Shown here in pieces: positions 36,217-47,592 of a DNA stretch of 64,000 nt. Position 1 is the first letter of the stretch. Each line of letters begins with the position of its first letter. The DNA is taken from assembly GCF_000499845.2 (NCBI RefSeq), contig NC_023757.2, forward strand, positions 37,533,314 through 37,597,313, in the 5' to 3' direction. A program made the translations under genes and the position numbers. This stretch comes from Phaseolus vulgaris. Lineage: Eukaryota > Streptophyta > Magnoliopsida > Fabales > Fabaceae. The notes beneath the pieces were generated by a model that saw only the letters and a program-made list of their open reading frames with translations, did no database searches and was not told the DNA's origin.

Positions 36217-37634
36217 TTATTGCATAGCATGTGTATCAGCAGTATCAAAATGAATCAATTCATTTTGATTTAAAACAGATTTAAATTCATTACTGTCAAG
36301 ATCATCAGCAGCAGTTTTAGATATGTTATGATCAGTTTCATAAAAAACAACATGCATTGATTCTTCTACTATGAACAATCTTTTATTGAAGACTCTATAT
36401 GCATGATCATTCAAAGCATAACCAATGTGCACACCTTCATCAGATTTAGCATCAAACTTACCAAGATTTTCTTTGCCATTATTCAATACAAAGCATTTAC
36501 ACCCAAAAACTCTAAGGTGGCTCACACTAGGTTTTCTGCCCTTATACAATTCATATGGGGTTTTCTTAAGAATAAGTCTTATTAAGGTTCTATTCAACAC
36601 ATAAGTTGCAGTATATACTGCATCTGCCCAAAAATACTTAGGGAGCTTAGATTCATTTAACATGGTTTTAGCTAGTTCCTCTAATGATCTGTTTTTCTTT
36701 TCAACTACACCATTTTGTTGGGGTGTCCTAGGGGCTGAAAAGGTGTGTGATATTCCATGCTTCTCATAGAACCTCTCAAATCTAGCATTCTGAAACTCTC
36801 CCCATGATCACTTCGAATTGATTTAATGCAGCAACCATTTTCATTTTGCAGAACCTTAGCTAATTTCTTAAAAGCAATGCAAGCATCATGTTTATGTGCA
36901 AGAAATAAAGTCCATGTAAATCTAGAGAAATCATCCACAACAACTAAAGCATACAAATTTCCAGCCAAGCTAGCAACTCTAAATGATCCAAATAAGTCCA
37001 TATGCAGTACATCCAAAGGCTTTTTTGTAGAGACAATATCTTTTAAATTGAAAGAAGATCTGATTTGTTTACCTTTCACACAAGCATCACAGAGCCTGTT
37101 ATCCTGAAATTTAATGTTAGGTAAACCAGAAACTAAATCTTTAGATTTCAATTTATTTAAGTGATTAGTGTGTATGTGAGCTAACCTCCTGTGCCACAAC
37201 CAAGACTCATCACTTCTAGACAGTAAACACTCATTTGAAGAGTCAGTTTCCATGATATTCAAAATATATATGTTATTCACTCTCTTACCAGTAAACAGTA
37301 CCTTACTAGATGAATCACTTGAGATTGTGCAACCATTTGACTTAAAATTCACCTTGTATCCTTTGTCACAAAGCTGACTTATGCTGAGAAGGCTATGCTT
37401 GAGTCCTTCTACATAAAACACATTCTCAATAGTGGTTGAGTTCCCTGTTCCAACAGTGCCTTTACCCAAAATTCTTCCTCGGTTATTATCACCATAGGTT
37501 ACATGTCCTTCTGCTTTGAGCTTCAAGCTAGTGAATTTTGTAAGATCTCCAGTCATATGATTGGAACAGCCACTGTTCAAGTACCACTGATTTTTCTTGC
37601 TGCCAATCTGCAAAACAAAATAAAAATGATACAA
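36217..37634 (-). pseudogene. Copia A protease and integrase
   Basis: Protease: the active-site motif reads WYLNSGCSNHMTG, so the catalytic Asp of the usual DSG is Asn. Gag-pre-integrase and the zinc-binding HHCC module (HRRLAHIHTNH ... CDACVKGK) follow. The integrase core has MDLFGSF and VVVDDFSRFTW and then RSDHGES, where a single-nucleotide frameshift at about 36,806 throws the rest out of frame until the second frame takes over, covering the QQNGVVEKKNRS segment and MLNESKLPKYFWADAVY. The DDE residues are thus present but split over two frames. Not functional. Confidence 0.9.
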
Positions 37635-37639
37635 ATGGT

Positions 37640-39098
37640 ACCCTTTTCAGTATAGGGTCCAGCACAGATTAAAACATTCTCTTTAGTAGCCATTTTGCTA
37701 AATTCTTAGGAACAAGATGTTTTCTAGCAATGCAAGACCTAGAGATATGACCAGATTTCATGCAGTAAAAACAGGTTACATGAGATGCTTTTTTGCCACT
37801 GTTAAAAGTTGAAAAACCTGATTTTGCTGGAACAAAAAAACTTGAAAGCTTTTTGACATTGGTTACATTTCCAGGGGTATAACCAAGTCCATTTTTATTG
37901 AAAACAGCATTTTGTGAGCCAATAAGAGACTCAAGTTCCCTTGGTGAAATTGGAAAGGGTTTTTAGCAAATACTCCACTTGTTTTTCCAACTTTTTGCAA
38001 TTTTCACAGGTTTTAATAGAGGCATGCAAGCATGTTAGTTCAAGGCTTACCAAATCTGTTTTGGCCTTATGCAATTCTTCCTCAAGTGTTTTTACTTTAG
38101 GTGCAAGCACATTATTTACCTTTTGCAGCTTATTGCATATTACAGCTAACCTATTTGCTTCATCATGTGTTTCCTTGAAAGCAGCAAACAATTTATCATA
38201 GTTATCTGAATCCACAGAAAAATCACTTACTGAATATTGACTCCTCATCCTTTATCATGAAGCACAGATTGTTTTCCTCATTCTCAGTTGAAGAGCTGTT
38301 GGTTGAAGATACTTCATTTTCCTCCCATGAGATGTAAGCTCTTCTTTCCTTGCTCCTTTCCACTCTCTTGCTGGCAGATTTATCCTTTGATTGATTGTTT
38401 GGACAATTCATTTTGATGTGCCATGTTTTGCCACAGCCAAAGCAAGTATAGTTAGAGGAATTTAAATAATTAGGTTTTGGATACATTCTTTTCTGCTGGT
38501 TCCTATTTCTGCTTTTCTTCTTCAAGAATTTGCTGAATCTTTTTGTAAGAAGACTGATTGTTTCATCATCTTCGGCATCTTCTTTTTCCTCCTTGATCTC
38601 ATTCTGTTCAGTTGCTTTCAGTGCAAGACCTTTGGGTTTTCTCTCTGTTCTAGCTCATGCTCCATTAGCTTTCCAAAGAGAGCAGCAGTTCCTAGCTTTA
38701 ACAGATCATGACTTTCAGATATGGCAGTCACCTTTGGTTGCCAGTTTCTGTTGAGGCACTTTAATATCTTTATGTTGAGTTCCTCTCTGTCAAATTCTTT
38801 TCCCAAACCAGTAAGGTGATTCACAATACGAGTGAACCTTTTCTGCACATTAGCAATGCTCTCCTCGAGTTGCATTTTAAACAATTCATATTCTTGGATG
38901 AGAGCATGTTTTCTTGACCTCTTCACATCTTCAGTACCCTCATGAGTGACTTCTAAGACTTCCCACATCTCCTTAGCTGACTTACATTGGGATATCCTGA
39001 AGAACTCATCCATTGTTAATGCAGAGGTTATGATGTTCTTGGCCACAAGATCATGTTGAGTCTTCCTCCTTTTGGTCTCATTCTATTCAGATCTTGGT
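37640..39098 (-). pseudogene. Copia A gag, 5'-truncated and frameshifted
   Basis: UBN2-type gag (SAKEMWEVLEVTHEG, FTRIVNHLTGLGKEFDRE), lacking the first roughly 60 codons that copy B retains. A frameshift near 38,640 follows. The first CCHC knuckle, CFGCGKTWHIKMNC, is at 38,403-38,444. A second frameshift near 38,235 precedes the coiled-coil region (38,248-37,931), and the second knuckle CFYCMKSGHISRSC is at 37,732-37,773. Two separated knuckles with a coiled coil between them are unusual for copia outside the Sirevirus branch. Confidence 0.85.
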
Positions 39099-39444
39099 AC
39101 ACTTGCTGAAAAACCCTAAACCTTTGTGATTTTCGAAATCTTTTAAGAACAGATGTTAATTCCTTGTAAATCCTCAATTCTCTAATGCAAAACTTGTTTT
39201 TACAATTGTATGATCGATTGTTAAACTCATAAACAAGTTTTCATTTTATAGAAAACCAACTTATAACAAATTTTTGAAAAACAGTTAAAGCTGTTATAAA
39301 ATGAACAAATTGAAAATAAAATGAACAGATTTATTTTCAGAAAGCTGTTAGAGAATTTGTTATGAGAGGAGACTTAGTCAACCATTCTGGTGCAGGGACA
39401 AAACTGAAAACCGTTTAAGATAGCCATGGCACCAGAGTCAAAAA
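39099..39444 (-). other. Foreign segment replacing LTR end, PBS and gag start
   Basis: About 345 bp between the LTR remnant and the truncated gag of copy A that do not match the corresponding LTR end, PBS and leader beside copy B. It carries AACAGATTTATTTT and GACTTAGTCAA, which are also subrepeats of this LTR family, so it probably comes from a related LTR by recombination. No coding content. Confidence 0.55.
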
Positions 39445-39879
39445 GAATCTATTCATTTACAGATGAACAGATTTATTTTTCAAAACGAAAACAGAAAAAG
39501 CTTAACTATTTAAAACTCAATCGTTTTGAAAGGTAGAAGACTTAGTCAAAATGCTTGATGCACAAAATCTAATTTTCACAAGACTTAGCCGAGGCATCAG
39601 TTTAAAAAAGAATTTGTTTATTTAGAAAAGAACATATTTATTTTTATGTAGTAAACGTGTTTTTTGTAAAATATGTGAAAAAAAATTTAAGAAACCTTAT
39701 GCTTGTTCTTATCACATGGCCAGTGGTTAGGAGGTGAGTTACTCAGCAAAAAAACCTACTCTTAAACAACCTCTAAACACGACCTAAGACATTCTTAAAG
39801 CAAATTTAAATATACATGAATTGTACACAAAAGTCTTCATCAAACACATGTCTTAAAGGGGCAACAACCATCTTCAACA
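39445..39879 (-). repeat. Copia A 5' LTR remnant, 435 bp
   Basis: Matches 32,090-32,523 closely and ends at the same CTTCAACA terminus (minus-strand TGTTGAAG). The downstream third of the LTR is missing. The many differences from the complete LTR (for example around 39,600-39,680) show this is not a young element. Confidence 0.85.
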
Positions 39880-41784
39880 ATATATAGTCCCAACAAGATG
39901 ATGTTTGAATGTGAAAAATGTCTCCATTAAATGTTTATGAATAGTAATTATATTTCACTTTTTTATTGTTATCCAAAACATATCTTTGCTGTTTCTATCC
40001 AATATCAATTCTATTTCACGCAACATCCTTATTTCTAGGTGGAAGTGTTAAAAGATGTACTGACACACAATTGCAACCATTTCCCAACATCAATAAACAG
40101 TCAATAAAAAAATAATTATTTTAACTTTATTTTTCAACCATATTAAAAAAAACAATCACTTTATTCACGAAATTCTCCTGTGAAACTTCTAGATTGCTTT
40201 TTTAATTTATGCATGAAACTTCATCCCGAAACCACACATGTCATTACCATTTCTTGTTCTCCATTCATCATTCGCCCCAAACAAAATTGTGAATCCAAAC
40301 CTAACTCCAAATTCTCCATTCATCCTTACCTCCCAACAAAATTTTTGAAACCTAGCTATGACACAAAACCAGAGTATCTAATTGGAAACGAACCTAGAAT
40401 ATGACCACAGTGTCAGGCGAGGCAACTCGACGCAAAATGACAACAAGGCGACTATTCCATAACAGTGAGAAACGACAAGGCAATAGTGAGCGATGGCGAG
40501 AGAGACAATGAAGCCTTAAGTGAAACACGAATAAAAATTGGTACAAAACAAAATAAATTTGAAATTTAACTTGAGACTCGCTAGTTTGACTGGTTCTACC
40601 AATTTTGGCTCGAGTTTGCTGAAAAATGAGTTTGTTCATGAGTTGACTTGTGACCCAAAAGTAGATTTTTAAACTTGGACAAGTTAGCAAGTTGAGTCAC
40701 GAGTTTGATAATCATGTACTTGTATTGTTTTCTTACGCTATGAGTCTTTTACAAGATTCACCTTTTTTGGATGACACATTAACTTTAAATACAATCCTTT
40801 TAAGGTCATTACAATGTTGAACATGTGAAACTGAGAAACATAAAGGGAATCCCTCTAGATCTTCAAGGCAGTACCATTACCACCATCATTATGTCACAAG
40901 TTGAGCAATTCATCTATTGGATTTTTAGATTCTTATAAATATTGTTCATCATTCTCTATCCAAGTCTCTAATTTACCTTTTAGTTTTATGACTCAACATG
41001 AGTCATTTTATGAGTCATTTTATTGACACTAGTCTCATTTAGGCACCAAGTCAAATTTTTACTTCTATGTGGGAAGATGACTCTAACGTTTTCTCAAAGA
41101 ATGTATATAAATCTTTACATTGATGATATGTTGCTTATCTACTTTCACAATTGATTAGAACCAGATCATGAGACAACTATAACCTATAACTCACTCCACA
41201 CTTGTTAAGCAACTATTTATTCCATATTCTTCTAATTTGATAATATCACTTTTTATTCATCACAAACTAAAAGCATTGTAATTGACGTAGAGTCGATTCA
41301 TCCAATAGATTATACTTGGACCCTTTAAGGTAGATATCTCAAATTCACTTAAAAATGTTACACCAAAATAAATGTTATTGTAAGAGTATTAACCTAAAAG
41401 ACAACTTCAAAATCTACAAACAAACATATTACACTAACATATGTTCAATATCAAATTACACACTATATAAAAATAATCATGTATATATTTAAATGTAACT
41501 AACTTTTAGAATTAACAAACTTTTAGAATTAAGATAAAAAATTATCTTGATGTAATAATGAATGTGCACCTTGACCACTTTCTCAATTTTTTCTTTTTCA
41601 ATAATTTTATCTTCATTCATTATAATATAAACAAAATCTCAAAAATTATTTTTAAACTTTCAACTAAAAACTTTTAGTTATATTTAAAGTAGACATAAAC
41701 AAATATATGCACATGCAAAAATAATCTACTACTAGGGATGACAAAGCAAGGCGGATCAACCCGTTAAGAAATAACACAGTGCAG
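39880..41784. other. AT-rich DNA, partly paralogous to 61,207-61,745
   Basis: No gene called. The first 250 bp (CCCAACAAGATGATGTTTGA onward) and the last 300 bp (41,480-41,784) match 61,207-61,440 and 61,450-61,745; the 1.3 kb between are present only here. A small GC-richer island at 40,395-40,510 has a 36-codon frame (MTTVSGEATRRK...) without a recognisable domain. TAGGGATGACAAAGC at 41,733 resembles an hAT terminal repeat, but I could not identify its partner with confidence. Confidence 0.5.
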
Positions 41785-43203
41785 AAGTACCGTTCAAATA
41801 TCTGGGTCTGGAGGTGGGAGGGAACCCAAGAAAGAAGCAATTCTGAGAACCAGTTATAAGTAAGTTGAAAGCAAAACTCAGTGTTTGGAAGCGGAGATTT
41901 TTATCCATGGCAGGGAGGATATGCTTAATTAATTCTGTTCTAACCGCAATTCCTTTGTTTTACCTCTCTCTTTTCAGAGTACCAGCTTCGGTGTGTAAAA
42001 GGATTATTAGTATTCAAAGAAGATTTTTGTGGGGCTGGGGGAAACTAACCAAGCCAATTGCTTGGGTTAGCTGGAATGATGTTTGTAGACCAAAAGAGGA
42101 GGGAGGGTTGGGGTGTAGGGATATACGCCTGTTTAATCAAGCTCTACTAGCCAAGTGGAGATGACAATGTCTTTCGGAGGAGAATGGAAGATGGAAGATG
42201 TTGTTGGATTCTAAATACAACCTGGGGGATGAAAACAGTCAAACACCTGTCAAATATCAATCTTGGTGGTGGAAAGACTAAAGTGTGCAAGGTTGGTGGA
42301 GGAAGATGGTGGTTTCAGGAAGAGCTAGGTTGGGAAGTAGGTTGTGGTGATAAAGCAAAGTTCTGGGAGGATGTATGAATTGGTAGTGTCGATCTTTAGT
42401 CCTTGTTCCCGCGCTTATACTCTTTATCTTTAAACCAAGGTAAAGCAGTGGGGGAGATGGGTGTATGGGATGATACGGAGTGGAGGTGGGACTTGAGGTG
42501 GAGGCGTGACAGATTTGTATGGGAATCTTCTCTGGAGAGGGACCTTACTATGCTTCTATCAAGGGTCATTATGAGAAAGAATGTCCAGGATATCCAGGTT
42601 TGGGGGAAGGAGATACTGGGGCTGTTTTCGGTGAGCTTGGCGTATGAGTGTCTATCTAAGCATGGTAGAGGGAACAATGACGAAGTGTTTAAGCTCCTGT
42701 GGAAGGTGAAGGCCTTTCCAAATGTTTTGGTAACAACCTGGAGGGTGTTTAAGGGGAGAATCCCCACTAGAGTGAGTTTGAGCCAGAGAGGGATGATGTT
42801 GAACTCAACAGTGTGTCCCTTGTGTTTGCTACAAGAAGAGACCTGTCAACATCTTTTCATGGATTGTAAATATGCTCAACAAGTATGGTCCCAATGCCTT
42901 CAGTGGGTAGGCATTTCCTTTGTTGAGCATCATGATCTTAAGCGGCATTTCCTAAGTTTCCACTTGTTTTAAGATAGTAACAAGCAGAATAAGATCTGCA
43001 AAGGGGTATGGGTATTGTTATTAGAAGTATATGGGACCAAAGGAATTTGATTACCTTTCAGCAAGGGGTAGTAGATGCAGAGGAGATATTCTAGAGGGCC
43101 CAACTTAAGTCTTGGTTGTGGCTGAAGCATAAAGCCCGTTCGTTTTCTTACTCTTTTACAGATTGGGTTTTTAACCCAATTATCTGCATTAAAAGCTGCT
43201 AAT
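41785..43203 (+). pseudogene. LINE 1 RT C-terminus, zf-RVT and C-terminal region
   Basis: The RT C-terminus reads GLEVGGNPR and then AKLSVWKRRFLSMAGRICL, a typical plant LINE segment (41,810-42,164). After a stop and frame changes, 42,400-42,972 shows the spacer and the zf-RVT domain (SLAYECLSKHGRG, LLWKVKAFPNV, CPLCLLQEETCQHLFMDC). The tail (43,000-43,200) continues IRSIWDQRNLITFQQG and AQLKSWLWLKHKAR. At least four stops or frameshifts make it non-functional. No endonuclease or ORF1 is present. Confidence 0.9.
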
Positions 43204-43994
43204 GTTTCCTGGTTTTGTGTCTTCTGAAGAAGCTGGTATTTCTGGTTGGTATCATGTGAAGGTTATGGTTCGGATGGAACCTGTGATGGTGAAGGAGTGA
43301 ATCCCTTAGGGGTTAGCTGTTGTTACCTGTATTGGGGTTGGTCTTCAAGCATTTTTTGCAGGAACACGAAGCATCTTCATAAAGGAGTCATAACACGGGA
43401 ACAACTGTTTTGTTGTGGCAGGGTGGTCTTCTGCAGTTTCTGGAGTCACGGGGCGTGCTTAGATCAAGGTTGGATGCTTTGGAGGGGAGCTGAGGTTGGG
43501 TTTGAGCCACGCATTTCAGGGGGGTAGAGATAGCTTGGTTGAGGAATGTGAAGTTGTGGTAATGACTAACCAAGGCGTTAAGCCGGGTTACGTGTAAAGG
43601 TGGACTGGTGGCTGGTTGGCTGGTTGGACTGCTATAATACGTATGTGTAGGGGAGGGTCGGTGAAGGAATGAAGGTTTCAAGTGGAGAGGGTGTGATTAG
43701 AAGGGTGCCGGTTGGGGAGCAGCTTGGAAAACTGGTGAAGAATAGGATTTTGTAGGTGTTGTTGTGCTGTTCTTTGGAGTGCAGTTGGGTTTTGGGTGCT
43801 GCTATTTTTATTGTTACTATCATTTTGGTTCTTTCATAAGTGTTGGTTTGGGTTTGGCATTCCCTTTTGTAGGTTTAGGCTTTTTGGTTATACTTTCTTT
43901 TGTGGAAGTGTAACTTTGTGGTTGTAGTATACGGGTTGGGATACCCCTTAAGTATCCCCCTTAATTTTATTCATTTATTGCTGATAAAAAAAAA
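41785..43994 (+). mobile_element. 5'-truncated LINE 1 with 9-bp target duplication
   Basis: The element starts inside the reverse transcriptase and ends with TTATTGCTGATAAAAAAAAA. The flanks are ACAGTGCAG (41,776-41,784) and ACAATGCAG (43,995-44,003), one mismatch. The paralogue at about 61,730-61,745 is the empty site (AACGCAGCGGATGTC). The 3' UTR (about 43,204-43,980) is T/G-rich and noncoding. Insertion postdates the duplication of the locus units, or was lost from the other copy. Confidence 0.9.
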
Positions 43995-45663
43995 ACAATG
44001 CAGGCATCATATTTCAACTTGTTGACTTGCTTAGGTTCACCTCGCATAACTCGCAGTCCACACGGGCCAACGGGATAGGCTGACTCATAACCCACATATT
44101 CTAAAAAATTATAGACTTATTCATTCTAAAATTTATAATCTGTAATACAAAATTGTATTATAAACTGTACAATCTAGACTATTGTACAATCTATAACTAT
44201 ATATAGCTGCAAGAAGAAACTTTCCTCAATCCCTAGTTCATAACACCTTCATGAAATTTTATAATAGTTTTTTTTTTCCTTTTTAAAATGCATAAATTGT
44301 CTAGGTTTCAATATTCAAATGTTAAATGCACTAGTCAAACTTTAGCCTTTTTATAATAAAATTTAAATATAATAATAATATTATATATATATATATATTT
44401 TAAATTAGAATAGTAATCATGTGTCTACCTGTATTATCTTTGAAACGTATATATTTAAAAAAATATTTATTAGTCAATTTATTAGTATGATCAAAATTCA
44501 AACTTCATTGAAAATCAAAATATTATTATAATTTTTTTATCCATATTTTATTACATGTGTCGTGAGAATAATACTATGAAACTATTATTACCTAATTCAT
44601 TTAAATAAGAAAAAAAAATTAATAAACAAAACAAAAGTTTATTAAAAAATTATATTTAATTTTTTTTCATTAATTAAAAAAAAAATCTTATGTGGATCGG
44701 CTCGTGGGTTAGCTAGCATGCGAGGCGGGCCAATAAAAGCAACTAATATATTTTACACAGGACGAACCAACTTGGCCTGTATTTTATGGGCCAAATGCAA
44801 GGCGGACGGACCTGCATTACCATTCATACCCACTACCTTCAGGTTATCCTAAGGACGAACAACTCTAATACCATAAATGTAACACCCCCAAATTTATTGT
44901 ACACTTATTACAAAGTTTATTGTAATATAATTTCATTATTAAAAAACTATATAAATCATACATGAATTTATACATTAAGGATATTTAATCCATTTCTGCT
45001 CAAGCTAAAATATTCCCGCTCAACTTAAAAAAAAAAACTTTTTTTTCTTCTTGTCTCATCAATGAATTTGATTCTTTAGCAAAAATAGTGTTAAAACACA
45101 AGTTTGAGTGCATGGTTACTTTCGCTCGAGCAAGAATTGACTTGTTGGAGAAAAATATCAACTATTGCAATAATACAAAGTCATTTTTAAAGTTGTACCT
45201 TAAAACCAATTCAAACTCAAACATTAAAAATAAGTTCAACAACACACAACATCAAATAGGGCATGAAGTGTTCACATCACTCTTTAGTTTATTTTATTAT
45301 GCTAAGGATCTGCCAAAAATATAATTATTTTTTCTTACGTGAAATTCCTTATTTCAAGAAAAAATCTACCTCAAGCAAAAGAACCACTCAAAATTTAAAG
45401 ACCTAAAGCAAAATATTCAAACTTAATTAAATTTGAATAAAAGGTTAATCAAGTTGATGATCGCTTTTGGCAACTAATTTTACCAAGATGGATGACATAA
45501 TTATAAGAAAATAAAAAATAAAGAATATTCAGGGTAAATAAGAACTTATCTTGTTTTGAAAATCTAATTAGATAAAAATAATTTCTAAATCTTTAGCTAT
45601 TGTAGGGTGTGATCAAAATTTAAAATAAATGAAGTGTGAAAAGCAGAAAAGTAGAATGAAAGG
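43995..45663. other. AT-rich spacer, start of locus unit 2
   Basis: 43,995-44,245 is paralogous to 62,172-62,420. From 44,246 (CTTCATGAAATTT) the sequence parallels 6,320-7,690 and 63,655-64,000. At about 44,700-44,840 lies a GC-richer patch with GCATGCGAGGCGGGCCAATA and an hAT-like end CCTGCATTACCATTCATACC. A 78-codon plus-strand frame (45,088-45,324) is not conserved in the parallel copy. No gene. Confidence 0.65.
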
Positions 45664-45844
45664 TCATGAAAATGGCCAATTGCAGTAAAAGAGAGTGTCA
45701 AAACAAGAATCGTGAATACAGAGAAGTTCAGAGAAAAAATGAGGAGAAGCTTTGAGAGAGAGAAAAGATGAGTGAAAGAGGGTTTCATTAATCAATCTAT
45801 GAAAATGTACAGTGTCATGTGTTTTTACAAAAGGTAAAAGAATA

Positions 45845-46372
45845 GGCAATTTCTTCTTGCACCCCTACGTTTTTCTTCCTGCACCCCCACAATGTAATGT
45901 AAAGACAAAAATATCCCTATTATTTTTTAAAAATTCCAAAATACACATAAGACCCACAATACTCTTTCTTCTTCCGGACAATGCAATTTGGTAATTTTAT
46001 GGAATAGGAAATCCGCATTTATTTTTTTGCATTTTGAATTGGGAAATCCATAAATCTTCCGAATTGGTGAATCTGGTAATCTTCCGGATTGGTGAATCCG
46101 GTAATCTTCCGGATCCATCAATCCGTAACAAAAATTAGACTTCTGGATTCAGTAATCCAGAAATCAACAAGTTGCTTTTGAAACACCCCTTTATTTGAAA
46201 AAGAACACGAATCACTTCTGGATTGATGAATCCGTAGCACACTCCCGGATCCCAATATCTGGTAACCTAAAAAACTCTAGTTTTTTTAAAATAAAAGGTG
46301 AAGGTCAGTTTTGGGATTTACAAAATTTTGGGGGTGCAGGAAAAAAATGTAGGGGTGTAGGAAGAAGAAGCC
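45845..46372. mobile_element. Mutator-like element 1, 528 bp, TSD AAAAGAATA
   Basis: Left end GGCAATTTCTTCTTGCACCC and right end GGGGTGTAGGAAGAAGAAGCC form imperfect TIRs of about 55 bp, each holding two copies of a TTCTTCCTGCACCCC-type motif. The 9-bp target AAAAGAATA occurs perfectly at 45,836-45,844 and 46,373-46,381. The interior is a palindromic array (separate entry) and no protein. Confidence 0.85.
46055..46260. repeat. Palindromic CCGGATT...AATCCGG array in MULE 1
   Basis: Six or so imperfect palindromes of the form CTTCCGGATTGGTGAATCC, spaced about 24-50 bp, some with one arm degraded (ACTTCTGGATTCAGTAATCC). Confidence 0.75.
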
Positions 46373-46386
46373 AAAAGAATATAGGC

Positions 46387-47592
46387 GGGTGTTTCTTCCT
46401 GCACCCCCACAGTCTTGTGCAAAGACAAAATTGCCCTTTAAAATTTTTGAAATTACAAAATTACCCTTGATGTAATAAAACCCTAAAAAGTTAAAATGAT
46501 GGTCATTTGTGCGTGGTGGCCGGCCGTCTTCTTCGATAGCACAGGTCTTCTTCAGCAGCAATCTCTTGCAATAGCTTCTTCTTCCAAATCTCATCCATCT
46601 CTCATTCATAAAGGTACATTCATGTGTTTCGGATTTTGGTATCCGTTTTTTTCATGGATTGTTGTTTCCGTAAATATTATTTCACATTCCAAATCACAGA
46701 ATCCGGTAAGTTTTCGAATTTGGGGATCCGGTAGTTTCCCGGATTTGTGGATCCGTTAGTTTCCTGGATGTAAGGATCAGGTAGTATTCCGGATTTAGGA
46801 ATCCGGTAGTGTTCTGGATTTAGGTGAAGTTTAACACCCTTTTTTCTTTCATTTTCACCCATGTCACTCCTTAGTACTAATTCTTCAAGCTGTAAGAGAG
46901 GCATCCACTAGTCTTGGAGTTGAAATTAGTAAAGTCTTGTAGTTATTGTTATAACATCTTTACCATATATGCTTATTCCTTGTATATTTTTCTCTGGTTA
47001 GTTTGAAGTTTTAATATTTATTTCACTTTCCAGTTTTTATATTCCTTTCAAGGAATGAATCTGTGTTCTTTACAATTCCGGATTCATAACTCCATAATGC
47101 AAGTAAAGCATTCCGGATTCATGAATCCATAACACAAAATACTGTACCGGATCAACCCATCCGTAATGAAATTTTAGCTTCCAGATTCACAAATCCGGAG
47201 AACAACATATTATTGCATTTTACTTCTGGAACACCCCCTCATCCGGAACACATTATTTCATTTATTCCGGATTCATGAATCCGGAAGGTATTACCGGATT
47301 CCGATATCCGGTAATCCCGAAATTTCCATAACCACCGTGTTTCTTAAAAAAAACCTTTACTCTTACCTCTATAACCCAGACAACAGTTCGGCAACGTTGT
47401 GTACTCCTCCGCCTTTCTTCCAACAATTATGAAGAACCTCCGCAACACTTGAAACCCAAGGATGAAGATGAGCAGTGACTGTGGAAGTGCTGAACGTTGC
47501 CCTTTTCAAATTTTTGCTCAAGGTTAATGTTGGAATATTGAAAATTGTGGGGGTGCAGGAAGAAAAACGTGGGGGTGCAGGAAGAACAAGCC
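46387..47592. mobile_element. Mutator-like element 2, 1206 bp, TSD AATATAGGC
   Basis: Left end GGGTGTTTCTTCCTGCACCC, right end GGGTGCAGGAAGAACAAGCC. The 9-bp target AATATAGGC is perfect at 46,378-46,386 and 47,593-47,601. Its left target copy overlaps the right target copy of MULE 1 by four bases, so the two inserted at adjoining points of the same LTR. The interior has palindromic arrays at 46,680-46,830 and 47,070-47,310 and a GC-richer stretch with a frame starting at 46,496 (MMVICAWWPAVFF..., then a donor-like AAAGGTACATTC at about 46,612), which may be captured host exon sequence. Confidence 0.85.
47265..47286. repeat. Perfect 22-nt palindrome in MULE 2
   Basis: Two arms, TTCCGGATTCA and TGAATCCGGAA, give a perfect self-complementary sequence, the best-preserved member of the array that spans 47,070-47,310. 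Confidence 0.9.

Larger units (their letters stand above)
31866..39879 (-). mobile_element. Ty1-copia element A, Sirevirus-like, about 8.0 kb, dead
   Basis: Minus-strand order: damaged 5' LTR (39,879-39,445), foreign segment (39,444-39,099), gag with two CCHC knuckles and a coiled coil, protease, integrase, reverse transcriptase, RNase H, an extra ORF after pol, polypurine tract and 3' LTR. A gag with a long C-terminal coiled coil plus an extra ORF between RNase H and the 3' LTR is the arrangement of the Sirevirus branch (SIRE1-like). Frameshifts and in-frame stops are in all coding parts. No target duplication can be seen, since copy B and a rearranged flank adjoin it. Confidence 0.9.

Noticed and set aside
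41100..41165. Stretch reading LYIDDMLLIYF as a reverse transcriptase active site
   Set aside because: Only about ten residues resemble YVDDMLI; nothing RT-like flanks it within 300 bp.
41733..44840. Full hAT-like element around LINE 1
   Set aside because: TAGGGATGACAAAGC at 41,733 and TTACCATTCATACCC near 44,830 are only loosely inverted, and no 8-bp duplication matches.
46496..46759. Host gene start inside MULE 2
   Set aside because: Only a short frame with one donor-like site; no domain or matching second exon, so kept only as possible captured sequence.
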